A stretch of 64,000 bases of DNA from NCBI RefSeq assembly GCF_900110955.1, contig NZ_FOFR01000022.1:81570-145569 (forward strand), written 5' to 3'. This DNA is from Lentzea xinjiangensis. Its GTDB lineage: Bacteria > Actinomycetota > Actinomycetes > Mycobacteriales > Pseudonocardiaceae. The translations under genes were made by a program, and so were the position numbers. Of the stretch, positions 1-7,460 are shown piece by piece. Below the pieces are notes generated by a model. It searched no databases, was not told the origin of the DNA, and was given only the letters and a program-made list of their open reading frames with translations. Positions within the stretch are counted from its first letter, which is position 1. Each line of letters starts with the position of its first letter.

Positions 1-335
1 GAAAGCTCGACGTCCGAATCGTGCGGGACGTACGTGCTGAACGAGAGCACGAAGCCGTCTCGCGTGTGAGGTCCCGCGGGCAGCTCGGGAGAAGGCGGTA
101 CGACCGGGACGCCCCGCGAGGCGAGGAAGGCCGAGATCGACGCGTCGCGGGCGAAGTGCCCGGCGACGGAGGGCCGCACCAGCGCTGTCCGCGCGGCGAT
201 CCGGGCGACCACCGGGGCCGGGCGCAGGTGCACGAGGACGTTGCTGCCGTCCTTCAGGACGACCGGGTCCGCCGACATCACGCCGTGGTCCGCCGCGGTC
301 GAGACAGCGGCACGCACGGCTCTTGAGGTGCTCAC
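1..335 (-). CDS. Phosphotransferase-family (APH-like) protein, N-terminal part, runs off the window
   Basis: Reading the minus strand from a GTG at 335 gives about 111 codons without a stop to the window edge. The peptide contains DPVVLKDGSNVLVHLRPAP, then VVARIA, and later a GPHTRDGF stretch. This pattern is typical of the N-terminal lobe of aminoglycoside/choline-kinase-like phosphotransferases, which transfer phosphate from ATP to small hydroxylated substrates. The catalytic loop (HxD) would lie outside the window, so activity and substrate cannot be judged. It begins 15 nt after the stop of the DUF305 lipoprotein gene and is probably cotranscribed with it. The start is uncertain because no clear ribosome site precedes the GTG. 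Confidence 0.6.
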   Translation of the reverse strand, partial: MSTSRAVRAAVSTAADHGVMSADPVVLKDGSNVLVHLRPAPVVARIAARTALVRPSVAGHFARDASISAFLASRGVPVVPPSPELPAGPHTRDGFVLSFSTYVPHDSDVEL

Positions 336-350
336 CGCACGAGGCTGGCA

Positions 351-866
351 TCAGCCCTGGGGCAGCAGCGACTCCATTTCCGCGATCTCCTTCTCCTGGC
401 TGCTCACGACCTCCTGGGCCAGCTCGCGGGTCTCCGGGTCCGTGCCGGCGGAGAGGTGCTCGCGCGCCATCTCCACGGCGCCGCGGTGGTGCTGGATCAT
501 CAGCGAGAGCCACTGGCGGTCGAACTCGGTGCCGTCGAGGTGCGCGAGGTTGCCCAGCTCGACCAGGCCGTGCGCCCCGGAGTGGCCGTGCGAGGTGTGC
601 GACGACGCCTTCACCGGCGCCTTCCAGGACTTCAGGAAGCCGTTCATGCGGTCGATCTCGGGCTGCTGCGCGCGGGAGATGCGCTCGGCCAGGTCGACCA
701 CGCGCGGGTTCTCCGTGCGGGAGGCGACGAGCCTGCTCATCTCCAGCGCCTGCTCGTGGTGGGGGACCATGCCCTGGGCGAACGCGACGTCCGCGGAGTT
801 GTGCGTGGCGGGGCTGCCACAGGCGGTCAGCGACAGGACGGCGGCGACGGCGAACGATCGGAGCAC
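351..866 (-). CDS. DUF305-family lipoprotein
   Basis: A 171-residue exported protein. From the GTG at 866 the N-terminus is a short hydrophobic signal ending in a lipobox (LTAC, Cys at about residue 16), so it should be lipid-anchored outside the membrane. The mature part carries the two DUF305 half-motifs: QGMVPHHEQALEMS near residue 35 and LMIQHHRGAVEMA near residue 125. These paired His-rich helices are proposed in the family to bind metal, often copper. A His-rich linker (HTSHGHSG) lies between them. It is divergent from ctaD, the copper-containing oxidase subunit, which fits a copper-handling role, but that is inference. The alternative upstream start adds a charged extension and would spoil the signal peptide. 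Confidence 0.85.
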   Translation of the reverse strand: MLRSFAVAAVLSLTACGSPATHNSADVAFAQGMVPHHEQALEMSRLVASRTENPRVVDLAERISRAQQPEIDRMNGFLKSWKAPVKASSHTSHGHSGAHGLVELGNLAHLDGTEFDRQWLSLMIQHHRGAVEMAREHLSAGTDPETRELAQEVVSSQEKEIAEMESLLPQG

Positions 867-946
867 GGCGGCAGGATACGTGTGACGTGCGCTACGCCGC
901 TGGCCACCGGGCATGGCCCACCCGAATGGGACTGATCGGCTCCGTC

Positions 947-952
947 TAATAT
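947..952 (+). promoter_or_regulatory. Possible -10 element (TAATAT) upstream of ctaD
   Basis: TAATAT is an AT-rich hexamer in a GC-rich 133-bp divergent spacer (867-999) between the DUF305 gene and ctaD. It lies 48 nt before the ctaD start. No convincing -35 hexamer is visible at the usual distance, so this is a weak call. Confidence 0.3.
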
Positions 953-999
953 CCGGTGAGTTTCCCGAACGACTGGTCCCACCAAGGCCTGGAGGCACC

Positions 1000-2790
1000 G
1001 TGACGGCCGTAGCCCCGCAGCCGATCGCAACGCGTCCTTATCCGACGCGCACTGCGGTCAAGGGGTCCTTCCTGCTGCGGATGTTCCGCACCACGGACCA
1101 CAAGCAAATCGGCATCATGTACCTGGTCACCTCGTTCGCCTTCTTCATGGTGGGCGGCGCGATGGCCATGCTGATCCGGACCGAGCTTGCCCGGCCTGGC
1201 ATGCAGTTCCTCAGCCAGGAGCAGTACAACCAGCTCTTCACGATGCACGGCACCGTGATGCTCCTGCTGTACGCGACGCCGATCGTCTTCGGCTTCGCGA
1301 ACTTCATCCTGCCGCTGCAGATCGGCTCGCCCGACGTGGCGTTCCCGCGGCTCAACGCGTTCTCGTACTGGCTGTACCTCTTCGGCGGCCTGATCGTGAT
1401 GGCGGGGTTCATCACCCCCGGCGGCGCGGCTGACTTCGGCTGGTTCGCGTACACGCCCCTGAGCAACGCCATCCACTCGCCCGGCGCCGGCGCCGACCTG
1501 TGGATCTCCGGCCTGGTGGTCGGTGGTCTCGGCACCATCCTCGGCGCGGTGAACATGATCACCACCGTGGTCTGCCTGCGCGCGCCCGGCATGACGATGT
1601 TCCGGATGCCGATCTTCACCTGGAACATCCTGGTGACGTCGGTGCTGGTGCTGCTCGCGTTCCCGATCCTCACCGCGGCGCTGCTCGGCCTGCTCGCCGA
1701 CCGCCACCTCGGTGCCCACGTGTTCGACCCCGCCAACGGCGGCGTGATCCTGTGGCAGCACCTCTTCTGGTTCTTCGGGCACCCCGAGGTCTACATCGTG
1801 GCGCTGCCGTTCTTCGGCATCGTGTCCGAGATCTTCCCGGTGTTCAGCCGCAAGCCGATCTTCGGCTACAACGGTCTGGTCTACGCGACGCTCGGCATCG
1901 CGGCCCTGTCCGTCGCCGTGTGGGCGCACCACATGTACGCGACCGGCGCGGTGCTGCTGCCGTTCTTCGCCTTCATGACGTTCCTCATCGCGGTCCCGAC
2001 CGGTGTGAAGTTCTTCAACTGGATCGGCACGATGTGGAAGGGCCAGCTCACGTTCGAGACGCCGATGCTGTTCTCGATCGGCTTCATCGTCACGTTCCTC
2101 TTCGGTGGCCTCTCCGGCATCCTGCTGGCCGCGCCCGCGATCGACTTCCACGTGTCCGACACGTACTTCGTCGTCGCGCACTTCCACTACGTGCTCTACG
2201 GCACGATCGTGTTCGCGACCTTCGCCGGCATCTACTTCTGGTTCCCGAAGATCACCGGCCGGTTCCTCGACGAGCCGCTGGGCAAGCTGCACTTCTGGAC
2301 GACGTTCCTCGGGTTCCACGCGACGTTCCTCGTCCAGCACTGGCTGGGCAACGAGGGCATGCCGCGCCGGTACGCCGACTACCTCGCGTCGGACGGCTTC
2401 ACGACGCTGAACATGATCTCGACGATCGGTGCCTACATCCTGGGCGCGTCGACGCTGCCGTTCATCTGGAACATCTTCCGCAGCTACCGCTTCGGTGAGA
2501 TCGTCACCGCGGACGACCCGTGGGGCTACGGCAACTCGCTCGAGTGGGCCACCTCGTCCCCGCCGCCGCGGCACAACTTCACCGAGCTGCCCCGGATCCG
2601 CTCCGAGCGCCCGGCGTTCGAGCTGCACTACCCGCACATGATCGAGCGGATCCGCAACGAGGGCCACGTGACCTTCACCGGCAAGACGATCCCGCACGAG
2701 GCGGCGCCGCCGGCGCTGTCCGAGATGGCGGCGTCCGCCATCAAGTCGGGCACGGCCTCCGAGAAGGACGACTCGGAACACGACAAGTAA
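1000..2790 (+). CDS. ctaD: Cytochrome c oxidase subunit I (aa3-type)
   Basis: The 596-residue catalytic subunit of the aa3-type terminal oxidase reduces oxygen to water at the heme a3-CuB centre and pumps protons across the membrane. It carries the family signatures: TTDHKQIGIMY at the N-terminus, MHGTVMLLL (heme a ligand region), FWFFGHPEVYI (the CuB His-Tyr site), AHHMYATG, and VAHFHYVLYG with the heme ligands. About twelve membrane segments are visible. I chose the GTG at 1000 because GGAGG lies at 991-995 and the peptide then starts TAVAPQP, as in actinobacterial homologues. An in-frame ATG at 913 would add an unlikely 29-residue extension. The other oxidase subunits are not in the window. 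Length is normal for the family. Confidence 0.97.
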   Translation: MTAVAPQPIATRPYPTRTAVKGSFLLRMFRTTDHKQIGIMYLVTSFAFFMVGGAMAMLIRTELARPGMQFLSQEQYNQLFTMHGTVMLLLYATPIVFGFANFILPLQIGSPDVAFPRLNAFSYWLYLFGGLIVMAGFITPGGAADFGWFAYTPLSNAIHSPGAGADLWISGLVVGGLGTILGAVNMITTVVCLRAPGMTMFRMPIFTWNILVTSVLVLLAFPILTAALLGLLADRHLGAHVFDPANGGVILWQHLFWFFGHPEVYIVALPFFGIVSEIFPVFSRKPIFGYNGLVYATLGIAALSVAVWAHHMYATGAVLLPFFAFMTFLIAVPTGVKFFNWIGTMWKGQLTFETPMLFSIGFIVTFLFGGLSGILLAAPAIDFHVSDTYFVVAHFHYVLYGTIVFATFAGIYFWFPKITGRFLDEPLGKLHFWTTFLGFHATFLVQHWLGNEGMPRRYADYLASDGFTTLNMISTIGAYILGASTLPFIWNIFRSYRFGEIVTADDPWGYGNSLEWATSSPPPRHNFTELPRIRSERPAFELHYPHMIERIRNEGHVTFTGKTIPHEAAPPALSEMAASAIKSGTASEKDDSEHDK

Positions 2791-2815
2791 CCTGCTGCTC
2801 ACAGGTTCAACGACG

Positions 2816-2844
2816 AGCCCCGGCTGCTTCGCGCGGTCGGGGTT
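2816..2844 (+). terminator. Hairpin between ctaD and serB
   Basis: Arms 2818-2827 (CCCCGGCTGC) and 2833-2842 (GCGGTCGGGG) form a 10-bp RNA stem with two G-U pairs and a five-base loop. There is no U-tract, as is common for actinobacterial terminators. It would separate ctaD from serB. Confidence 0.45.
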
Positions 2845-2870
2845 CGCCGCGTCTACGAGGAGACGACGAC

Positions 2871-4085
2871 GTGAAAACGCCCGTGCTCATCACCGTGACC
2901 GGTCCCGACAAGCCCGGTGTCTCCTCCGTGCTCTTCGCGGTGCTGACCAGGCACGGCGTCGAGGTGCTCGACGTGGAGCAGGTCGTCATCAGGGGACGGC
3001 TGGTGCTCGGCGCGCTGGTCTCGACCGACCACGACCCGGAGGGCCTGCAGGAGTCGGTCGAGCAGGCCATGGCCACCGTCTCGATGCACGTGGAGATCGA
3101 GATCGGCGCGGACTCGAAGCGCACCGCGCGGCTGGAGTCCTCGCACGTGCTGATCGTGCTCGGCCGCCCGGTCACGGCGAAGGCGTTCACGGAGGTGGCG
3201 CGCAGGCTCGCGTCGCTCGGGGTGAACATCGACGCGATCCGCGGTGTCGCCGACTACCCCGTCACGGGTCTCGAGCTGCGGGTCTCGGTCGCCGACGACA
3301 CGCTGGAGAACGACGCGGAGCTGCGATCCGCGCTGGCCGAGGTGTCGGTGCGGGTGGGCCTCGACATCGCGGTCGAACGGGCCGGGCTGACGCGGCGCGC
3401 CAAGCGCCTGGTGGTGTTCGACGTCGACTCCACGCTCATCCAGGGCGAGGTGATCGAGATGCTGGCCGCGCACGTCGGGTGCGAGGAGCAGGTGCGCGAG
3501 ATCACCGAGGCCGCGATGCGCGGCGAGCTGGACTTCGCCGAGTCGCTGCGGCGCAGGGTGGCGTTGCTGGAGGGCCTCGACGCGACGGTGCTGGACGAGG
3601 TCGCGGCGTCGCTGGAGCTCACGGCCGGCGCCCGCACCACGATCCGCACCCTCAAGCGCCTCGGCTTCTACTGCGGAGTCGTGTCCGGCGGCTTCACGTC
3701 GGTGATCACCAGCCTCGCCGACGAGCTGCAGCTCGACTTCTGCGCGGCGAACACGCTGGAGGTCGTGGACGGCAAGCTGACCGGCAAGGTGGTCGGCGAG
3801 ATCGTCGACCGGCCGGGCAAGGCGGTGGCGCTGCGCCGGTTCGCCGAGGAGGCGGGCGTGTCGCTGGCCCAGTGCGTCGCGGTCGGCGACGGCGCGAACG
3901 ACATCGACATGCTGAACGCGGCCGGTCTGGGCATCGCGTTCAACGCCAAGCCCGCCCTGCGCGAGGTGGCCGACACCGCGCTGTCGCACCCGTTCCTCGA
4001 CGCGGTGCTGTTCATCCTCGGCGTGACGCGGGCCGAGGTGGAGGCCGCGGACGCCGCGGACGGCCTGGAGCTGACCCGGCAATGA
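2871..4085 (+). CDS. serB: Phosphoserine phosphatase with N-terminal ACT domains
   Basis: This 404-residue enzyme performs the last step of serine biosynthesis, removing phosphate from phosphoserine. Residues 1 to about 170 form two ACT-like regulatory modules (GPDKPGVSS near the N-terminus and a second around SSHVLIVLGRPV). The HAD phosphatase domain follows, with motif I DVDSTLIQGEV at about 184-194 (Asp nucleophile), the SGGFTSV region and motif III GDGANDIDM. The GTG at 2871 is supported by GAGGA at 2857-2861 and by the typical N-terminus KTPVLITVTG. Its stop overlaps the next start (ATGA at 4082), so it is translationally coupled to the peptidyl-tRNA hydrolase gene. Confidence 0.96.
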   Translation: MKTPVLITVTGPDKPGVSSVLFAVLTRHGVEVLDVEQVVIRGRLVLGALVSTDHDPEGLQESVEQAMATVSMHVEIEIGADSKRTARLESSHVLIVLGRPVTAKAFTEVARRLASLGVNIDAIRGVADYPVTGLELRVSVADDTLENDAELRSALAEVSVRVGLDIAVERAGLTRRAKRLVVFDVDSTLIQGEVIEMLAAHVGCEEQVREITEAAMRGELDFAESLRRRVALLEGLDATVLDEVAASLELTAGARTTIRTLKRLGFYCGVVSGGFTSVITSLADELQLDFCAANTLEVVDGKLTGKVVGEIVDRPGKAVALRRFAEEAGVSLAQCVAVGDGANDIDMLNAAGLGIAFNAKPALREVADTALSHPFLDAVLFILGVTRAEVEAADAADGLELTRQ

Positions 4086-4777
4086 TGATCCTCGACCTCA
4101 TCGCCTCCCGGTACCACGCGGCCAGATCCGATCCGGGAGAGACCGAAGTCCGCGCGATGCCGATGGTGCTGCGCATCGAACGCGTCGACCCGCCGTCCCG
4201 GACGGCGCTGCTGGAGGCCGCGGCCGCGTCGGCGGTCGCGGTGTGCCTGGACCCGCGGTCCGACGTCGGCGGCGAGTGGCACGAGGCCGTGCGCGCGTGG
4301 GTGGCCGGACGGATCCGCAAGGTCTCGCGGCGGGCCCGCGGCGTGCAGTGGGAGGCCGTGCAGGACCTGCCGGGCGTGACGATCACCGTGGACGGCGCAT
4401 CCGTGCGGTCGTTGCTGCCCGTCCCGGTGTCCGAGACGCCCCGGGAGGTCGCGAAGCTGCAGATCTCGGGCTCCGACCTGCCCCTGGACGAACCCGGCCC
4501 GGTTCCGGAGGGTGCGCGGCTGCTGTACGTGAACCCGCGCGTGGAGATGTCCGCCGGCAAGCTCGCGGCCCAGGTCGGGCACGCGTCGATGCTGCTGGCG
4601 CCGACGTTGCCGGTCGCCGAGCTGAAGGCGTGGGCCGCGCTCGACTACCGGTGCGCGGTCCGGACGCCGGCCCCGGCCGAGTGGGACTCGCTGATCCACG
4701 GCGGCGACGTCGTGGCCGTGCGCGACGCCGGTTTCACGGAGGTCGCGCCGGGCACGACGACGGTGCTCGCTGTTTGA
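4082..4777 (+). CDS. PTH2-family peptidyl-tRNA hydrolase domain protein
   Basis: A 231-residue protein whose C-terminal part (about 140-231) carries the PTH2 signature EMSAGKLAAQVGHASML and a later VRDAGFTEVAPGT segment. These are typical of archaeal/eukaryotic-type peptidyl-tRNA hydrolase, which releases peptides from prematurely dropped peptidyl-tRNA. The first 130 residues (rich in Arg and Val, with MVLRIERVD) belong to no domain I recognise and make it longer than the usual 115-120 residue PTH2. It overlaps serB by four bases. Actinobacteria normally also have the unrelated Pth1, so this is probably a second or repurposed hydrolase (inference). Confidence 0.8.
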   Translation: MMILDLIASRYHAARSDPGETEVRAMPMVLRIERVDPPSRTALLEAAAASAVAVCLDPRSDVGGEWHEAVRAWVAGRIRKVSRRARGVQWEAVQDLPGVTITVDGASVRSLLPVPVSETPREVAKLQISGSDLPLDEPGPVPEGARLLYVNPRVEMSAGKLAAQVGHASMLLAPTLPVAELKAWAALDYRCAVRTPAPAEWDSLIHGGDVVAVRDAGFTEVAPGTTTVLAV

Positions 4778-4807
4778 AACCGGCCCAACCGGGTAAATCA
4801 GCGTCTC

Positions 4808-6187
4808 GTGGGCCTACTCGACGTGCTCGACGCCCGGCTCGGTGACGGGCTGGAGAACCTGCTGTGCTCCCACCACGCCCGAAGACTGAGGCGGCTGGGG
4901 TGGGGCGACGTGCTCGGTGGTGACGGCGCGGGGTGGTTCACCCCGCGCCGTCCGGTGCAGCGCGGCAACAAGATCGAGGTGCTCATCGACGGCGCCACGG
5001 CCTTCCCCGCGGTGGCCGAAGCGATCGAGAACGCGCAGAAGTACGTCCACATCGCGAACTGGCACGCCTCGCCGGACTTCCGGCTGACCAGGGAGCCCGG
5101 TGCGCCGCAGTTGCGGGAGCTGCTGTCCGCCGCGGCCGAACGGATCCCGGTGCGCGTGCTGCTGTGGGCGGGTCCGCCCATCCCGTTCTTCGAGCCGACG
5201 CGCAAGCGGGCGCAGGCGGCGAAGAAGGCGTTCCTGGAGTGCGGCGCGGTCCGGTGCGAGCTCGACGCGCGTGAACGGACCCTGCACTGCCACCACGAGA
5301 AGATCGTGATCGTCGACGACGTGGCGTTCGTCGGCGGCCTGGACATGACCGCCGTGGAGGGCGACCGCCACGACTCGCCGGAGCACCCGCCGCGCGACCT
5401 CGGCTGGCACGACCACATCGCCCGGCTGGAGGGCCCGGTCGTCGCCGAGGTGGCCGCGCACTTCGCCGCGCGCTGGCTCGAGATCGCGGGGGAGACCCTG
5501 CCCGCGCCGGAGGTGCCGCCCGAGGCCGGGTCGTCGTCGGTGCAGCTCGTGCGGACGATCCCGGAGAAGACCTACTCGTTCGCCCCGCACGGCGACTTCA
5601 GCCTGCTCGACTCGTACCTGCGGGCGCTGCGGGCCGCGGAGACCCTCGTGTACGTGGAGAACCAGTTCCTGTGGTCGCCGGAGATCACCGAGGTGCTCCT
5701 GGAGAAGCTGAGCAACCCGCCCACGCCGGAGTTCCGGATGGTGCTGCTGCTGCCGCAGAAGCCGAGCAACGGCGCCGACACCACGCGTGGACAGCTCGGC
5801 CGGCTGTTCGACGCTGACACCGACAACCGGCTCGTGGCCGCGACGCTCGTCTCCCACGGCGACGCCCCGGTCTACGTGCACGCCAAGTTGTCCATTGTGG
5901 ACGACAAGTGGATGTCCGTCGGCTCGGCGAACCTCAACGAGCACTCGCTGTTCAACGACACCGAGGTCAACGTGGTGACCGACGACCCGGAGGTGGTGCG
6001 CTCGACCCGGCTGCGGCTGTGGGCGGAGCACCTGGAGACCGATGTGTCCGGCCCGGCGGACAAGGTCGTCGACGAGGTGTGGCGCGCGACCCTGGAACGC
6101 CCGTCTCGGGTGACCACGCTGCCCGGGGTGTCCCGGCGTTCCGGAAGGTTGCAAGGACCGTTACGCGGATTGCTGGTCGACGGCTGA
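4808..6187 (+). CDS. Phospholipase D-like protein with two HKD motifs
   Basis: A 459-residue protein with two phospholipase D active-site motifs: HCHHEKIVIVDD at about residue 160 (H-x-K-x4-D) and VHAKLSIVDDKWMSVGSAN at about residue 356. This pairing is characteristic of phosphatidyltransferases/hydrolases such as cardiolipin synthases. No long N-terminal membrane helices are present, unlike bacterial Cls, so a soluble or peripheral phospholipase D or a cardiolipin-synthase-like hydrolase is more likely. It starts with GTG 30 bases after the hydrolase gene. The ribosome site is weak. The substrate cannot be told from sequence. Confidence 0.88.
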   Translation: MGLLDVLDARLGDGLENLLCSHHARRLRRLGWGDVLGGDGAGWFTPRRPVQRGNKIEVLIDGATAFPAVAEAIENAQKYVHIANWHASPDFRLTREPGAPQLRELLSAAAERIPVRVLLWAGPPIPFFEPTRKRAQAAKKAFLECGAVRCELDARERTLHCHHEKIVIVDDVAFVGGLDMTAVEGDRHDSPEHPPRDLGWHDHIARLEGPVVAEVAAHFAARWLEIAGETLPAPEVPPEAGSSSVQLVRTIPEKTYSFAPHGDFSLLDSYLRALRAAETLVYVENQFLWSPEITEVLLEKLSNPPTPEFRMVLLLPQKPSNGADTTRGQLGRLFDADTDNRLVAATLVSHGDAPVYVHAKLSIVDDKWMSVGSANLNEHSLFNDTEVNVVTDDPEVVRSTRLRLWAEHLETDVSGPADKVVDEVWRATLERPSRVTTLPGVSRRSGRLQGPLRGLLVDG

Positions 6188-6209
6188 TCTCGGGGTCTAG
6201 CGTGGCTTC

Positions 6210-6785
6210 GTGGCCAACGAGGTGACGATCCCGCTGCTGCCGTGCGCCGCCATCGACGAGGTGGCCGAGTTCTACGTCATGCTCGGGTTCACGGTCACAT
6301 ATCGCCGGCACCGGCCGAACGCGTACCTGTCGCTGCGGCGCGAGGAGATCAACCTCCACTTCTTCGGCATGCCCGGCCACAACCCGTCGGAGTCGTACAG
6401 CTCCTGCCTGATCCAGGTCGACGACCCGCGGGAGCTGTACGAGGCGTTCGCGGCCGGCATGCGCGAGGTGTACGGGCGGGTGCTGGTCTCGGGCATCCCG
6501 CGGATGACCCGCCCGCGCCGGGACGGGTTCCTGGTGGTCGACCCCGGCGGCAACTGGGTCCGGGTGGTGCCGGCGGTGCCGGAACAGGAGTCCGGTTCGT
6601 CCAACGGGTTGACGCGCGCGTTGCGCAACGCGGTGACGCTCGCGGGGTCGCACGGCGCCGAGCGGCGGGCGTTGAAGATCCTCGAAGGAGCCTTGATGCG
6701 CGAGGTGCACGCCTCGGAGGAGGAGCGGGCTTCGGCGTTGGACTTCCGCGACGAGCTGCTCGAACGCCTCAACTCGGCCAGGTAG
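6210..6785 (+). CDS. Glyoxalase/bleomycin-resistance-fold (VOC) protein with C-terminal helical tail, copy 1
   Basis: A 191-residue protein. Residues 1-120 are a VOC (glyoxalase/Ble-like) domain: IPLLPCAAIDEVAEFYVMLG at the N-terminus, EINLHFFGM, and VVDPGGNWVRV near residue 112. Residues 135-191 are a predicted pair of helices with a TPR-like ALKILEGALMRE segment. It is paralogous to the next gene along its full length, so both derive from one two-part ancestor. VOC proteins bind metals or hydrophobic antibiotics; which applies here is not visible. It starts with GTG 22 bases after the phospholipase D-like gene. Confidence 0.85.
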   Translation: MANEVTIPLLPCAAIDEVAEFYVMLGFTVTYRRHRPNAYLSLRREEINLHFFGMPGHNPSESYSSCLIQVDDPRELYEAFAAGMREVYGRVLVSGIPRMTRPRRDGFLVVDPGGNWVRVVPAVPEQESGSSNGLTRALRNAVTLAGSHGAERRALKILEGALMREVHASEEERASALDFRDELLERLNSAR

Positions 6786-6867
6786 CGTCATCCGCGCGGG
6801 ACGACTGTTATTCGCATGAGCAAATAGCTCGGTGTCGTTTCGGCAGGCCCGGGCTTAGCTTCGGGCG

Positions 6868-7446
6868 GTGGCAAACGAACTGACCATTCCGCTCCTGCCC
6901 TGCCCCTCCATCGACGAAATCGCGTCGTTCTACGAGATGCTCGGCTTCTCGGTCACCTACCGGCAGACGCGGCCGAACCCGCACGTCGCTGTACGGCGGG
7001 AAGACATCAATCTGCACTTCTTCGGCATGGACAACTACGACCCGGCGCAGTCGTACAGCACGTGCCTGGTCATCGTGACGGACACCGGTCCGTTGTTCGA
7101 GGCGTTCGCGGCGGGGATGCGCTCTGTGCACGGGAAGGTGCTCGTCTCCGGCATCCCGCGGATGACCCGGCCCCGGTTGCGCAACGACCGGTACACCGGC
7201 TTCACCGTCGTCGACCCCGGTGGCAACTGGATCCGGATCACCAAGGCGACCGAGGAACCGGAGGCGAGGACCAAGCTCGCGAAGGCGATGGAGAACGCCG
7301 CCCGCATGGCCGACGCGCGCGGCGACGAGGCTCAGGCGCTCAAGATCCTCGAAGGCGCGCTGAAGCGGGCGGACGGCTCCGAGGCGGAACTGGCCGAGGC
7401 GCGCCAGTTCCGCGACGAGCTCGTCGAACGGATCAACGGGTCCTGA
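6868..7446 (+). CDS. Glyoxalase/bleomycin-resistance-fold (VOC) protein with C-terminal helical tail, copy 2
   Basis: A 192-residue full-length paralogue of the gene just upstream. It shares ANE-TIPLLPC at the start, INLHFFGM, FEAFAAGMR, KVLVSGIPRMTRPR and VVDPGGNWIRI, and ends in the same helical tail with ALKILEGALKRA. It differs by a short insertion (RLRNDRY) before the last strand. A GTG start at 6868 is preceded by 82 bases of spacer, which could hold its own promoter. The repeat arrangement is a tandem gene duplication with strong divergence. Confidence 0.85.
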   Translation: MANELTIPLLPCPSIDEIASFYEMLGFSVTYRQTRPNPHVAVRREDINLHFFGMDNYDPAQSYSTCLVIVTDTGPLFEAFAAGMRSVHGKVLVSGIPRMTRPRLRNDRYTGFTVVDPGGNWIRITKATEEPEARTKLAKAMENAARMADARGDEAQALKILEGALKRADGSEAELAEARQFRDELVERINGS

Positions 7447-7460
7447 CTGGGGGCCTTCGC

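Noticed and set aside
946..2802. 618-codon minus-strand frame opposite ctaD
   Set aside because: Shadow of ctaD; rich in Arg, Glu, His and without domain.
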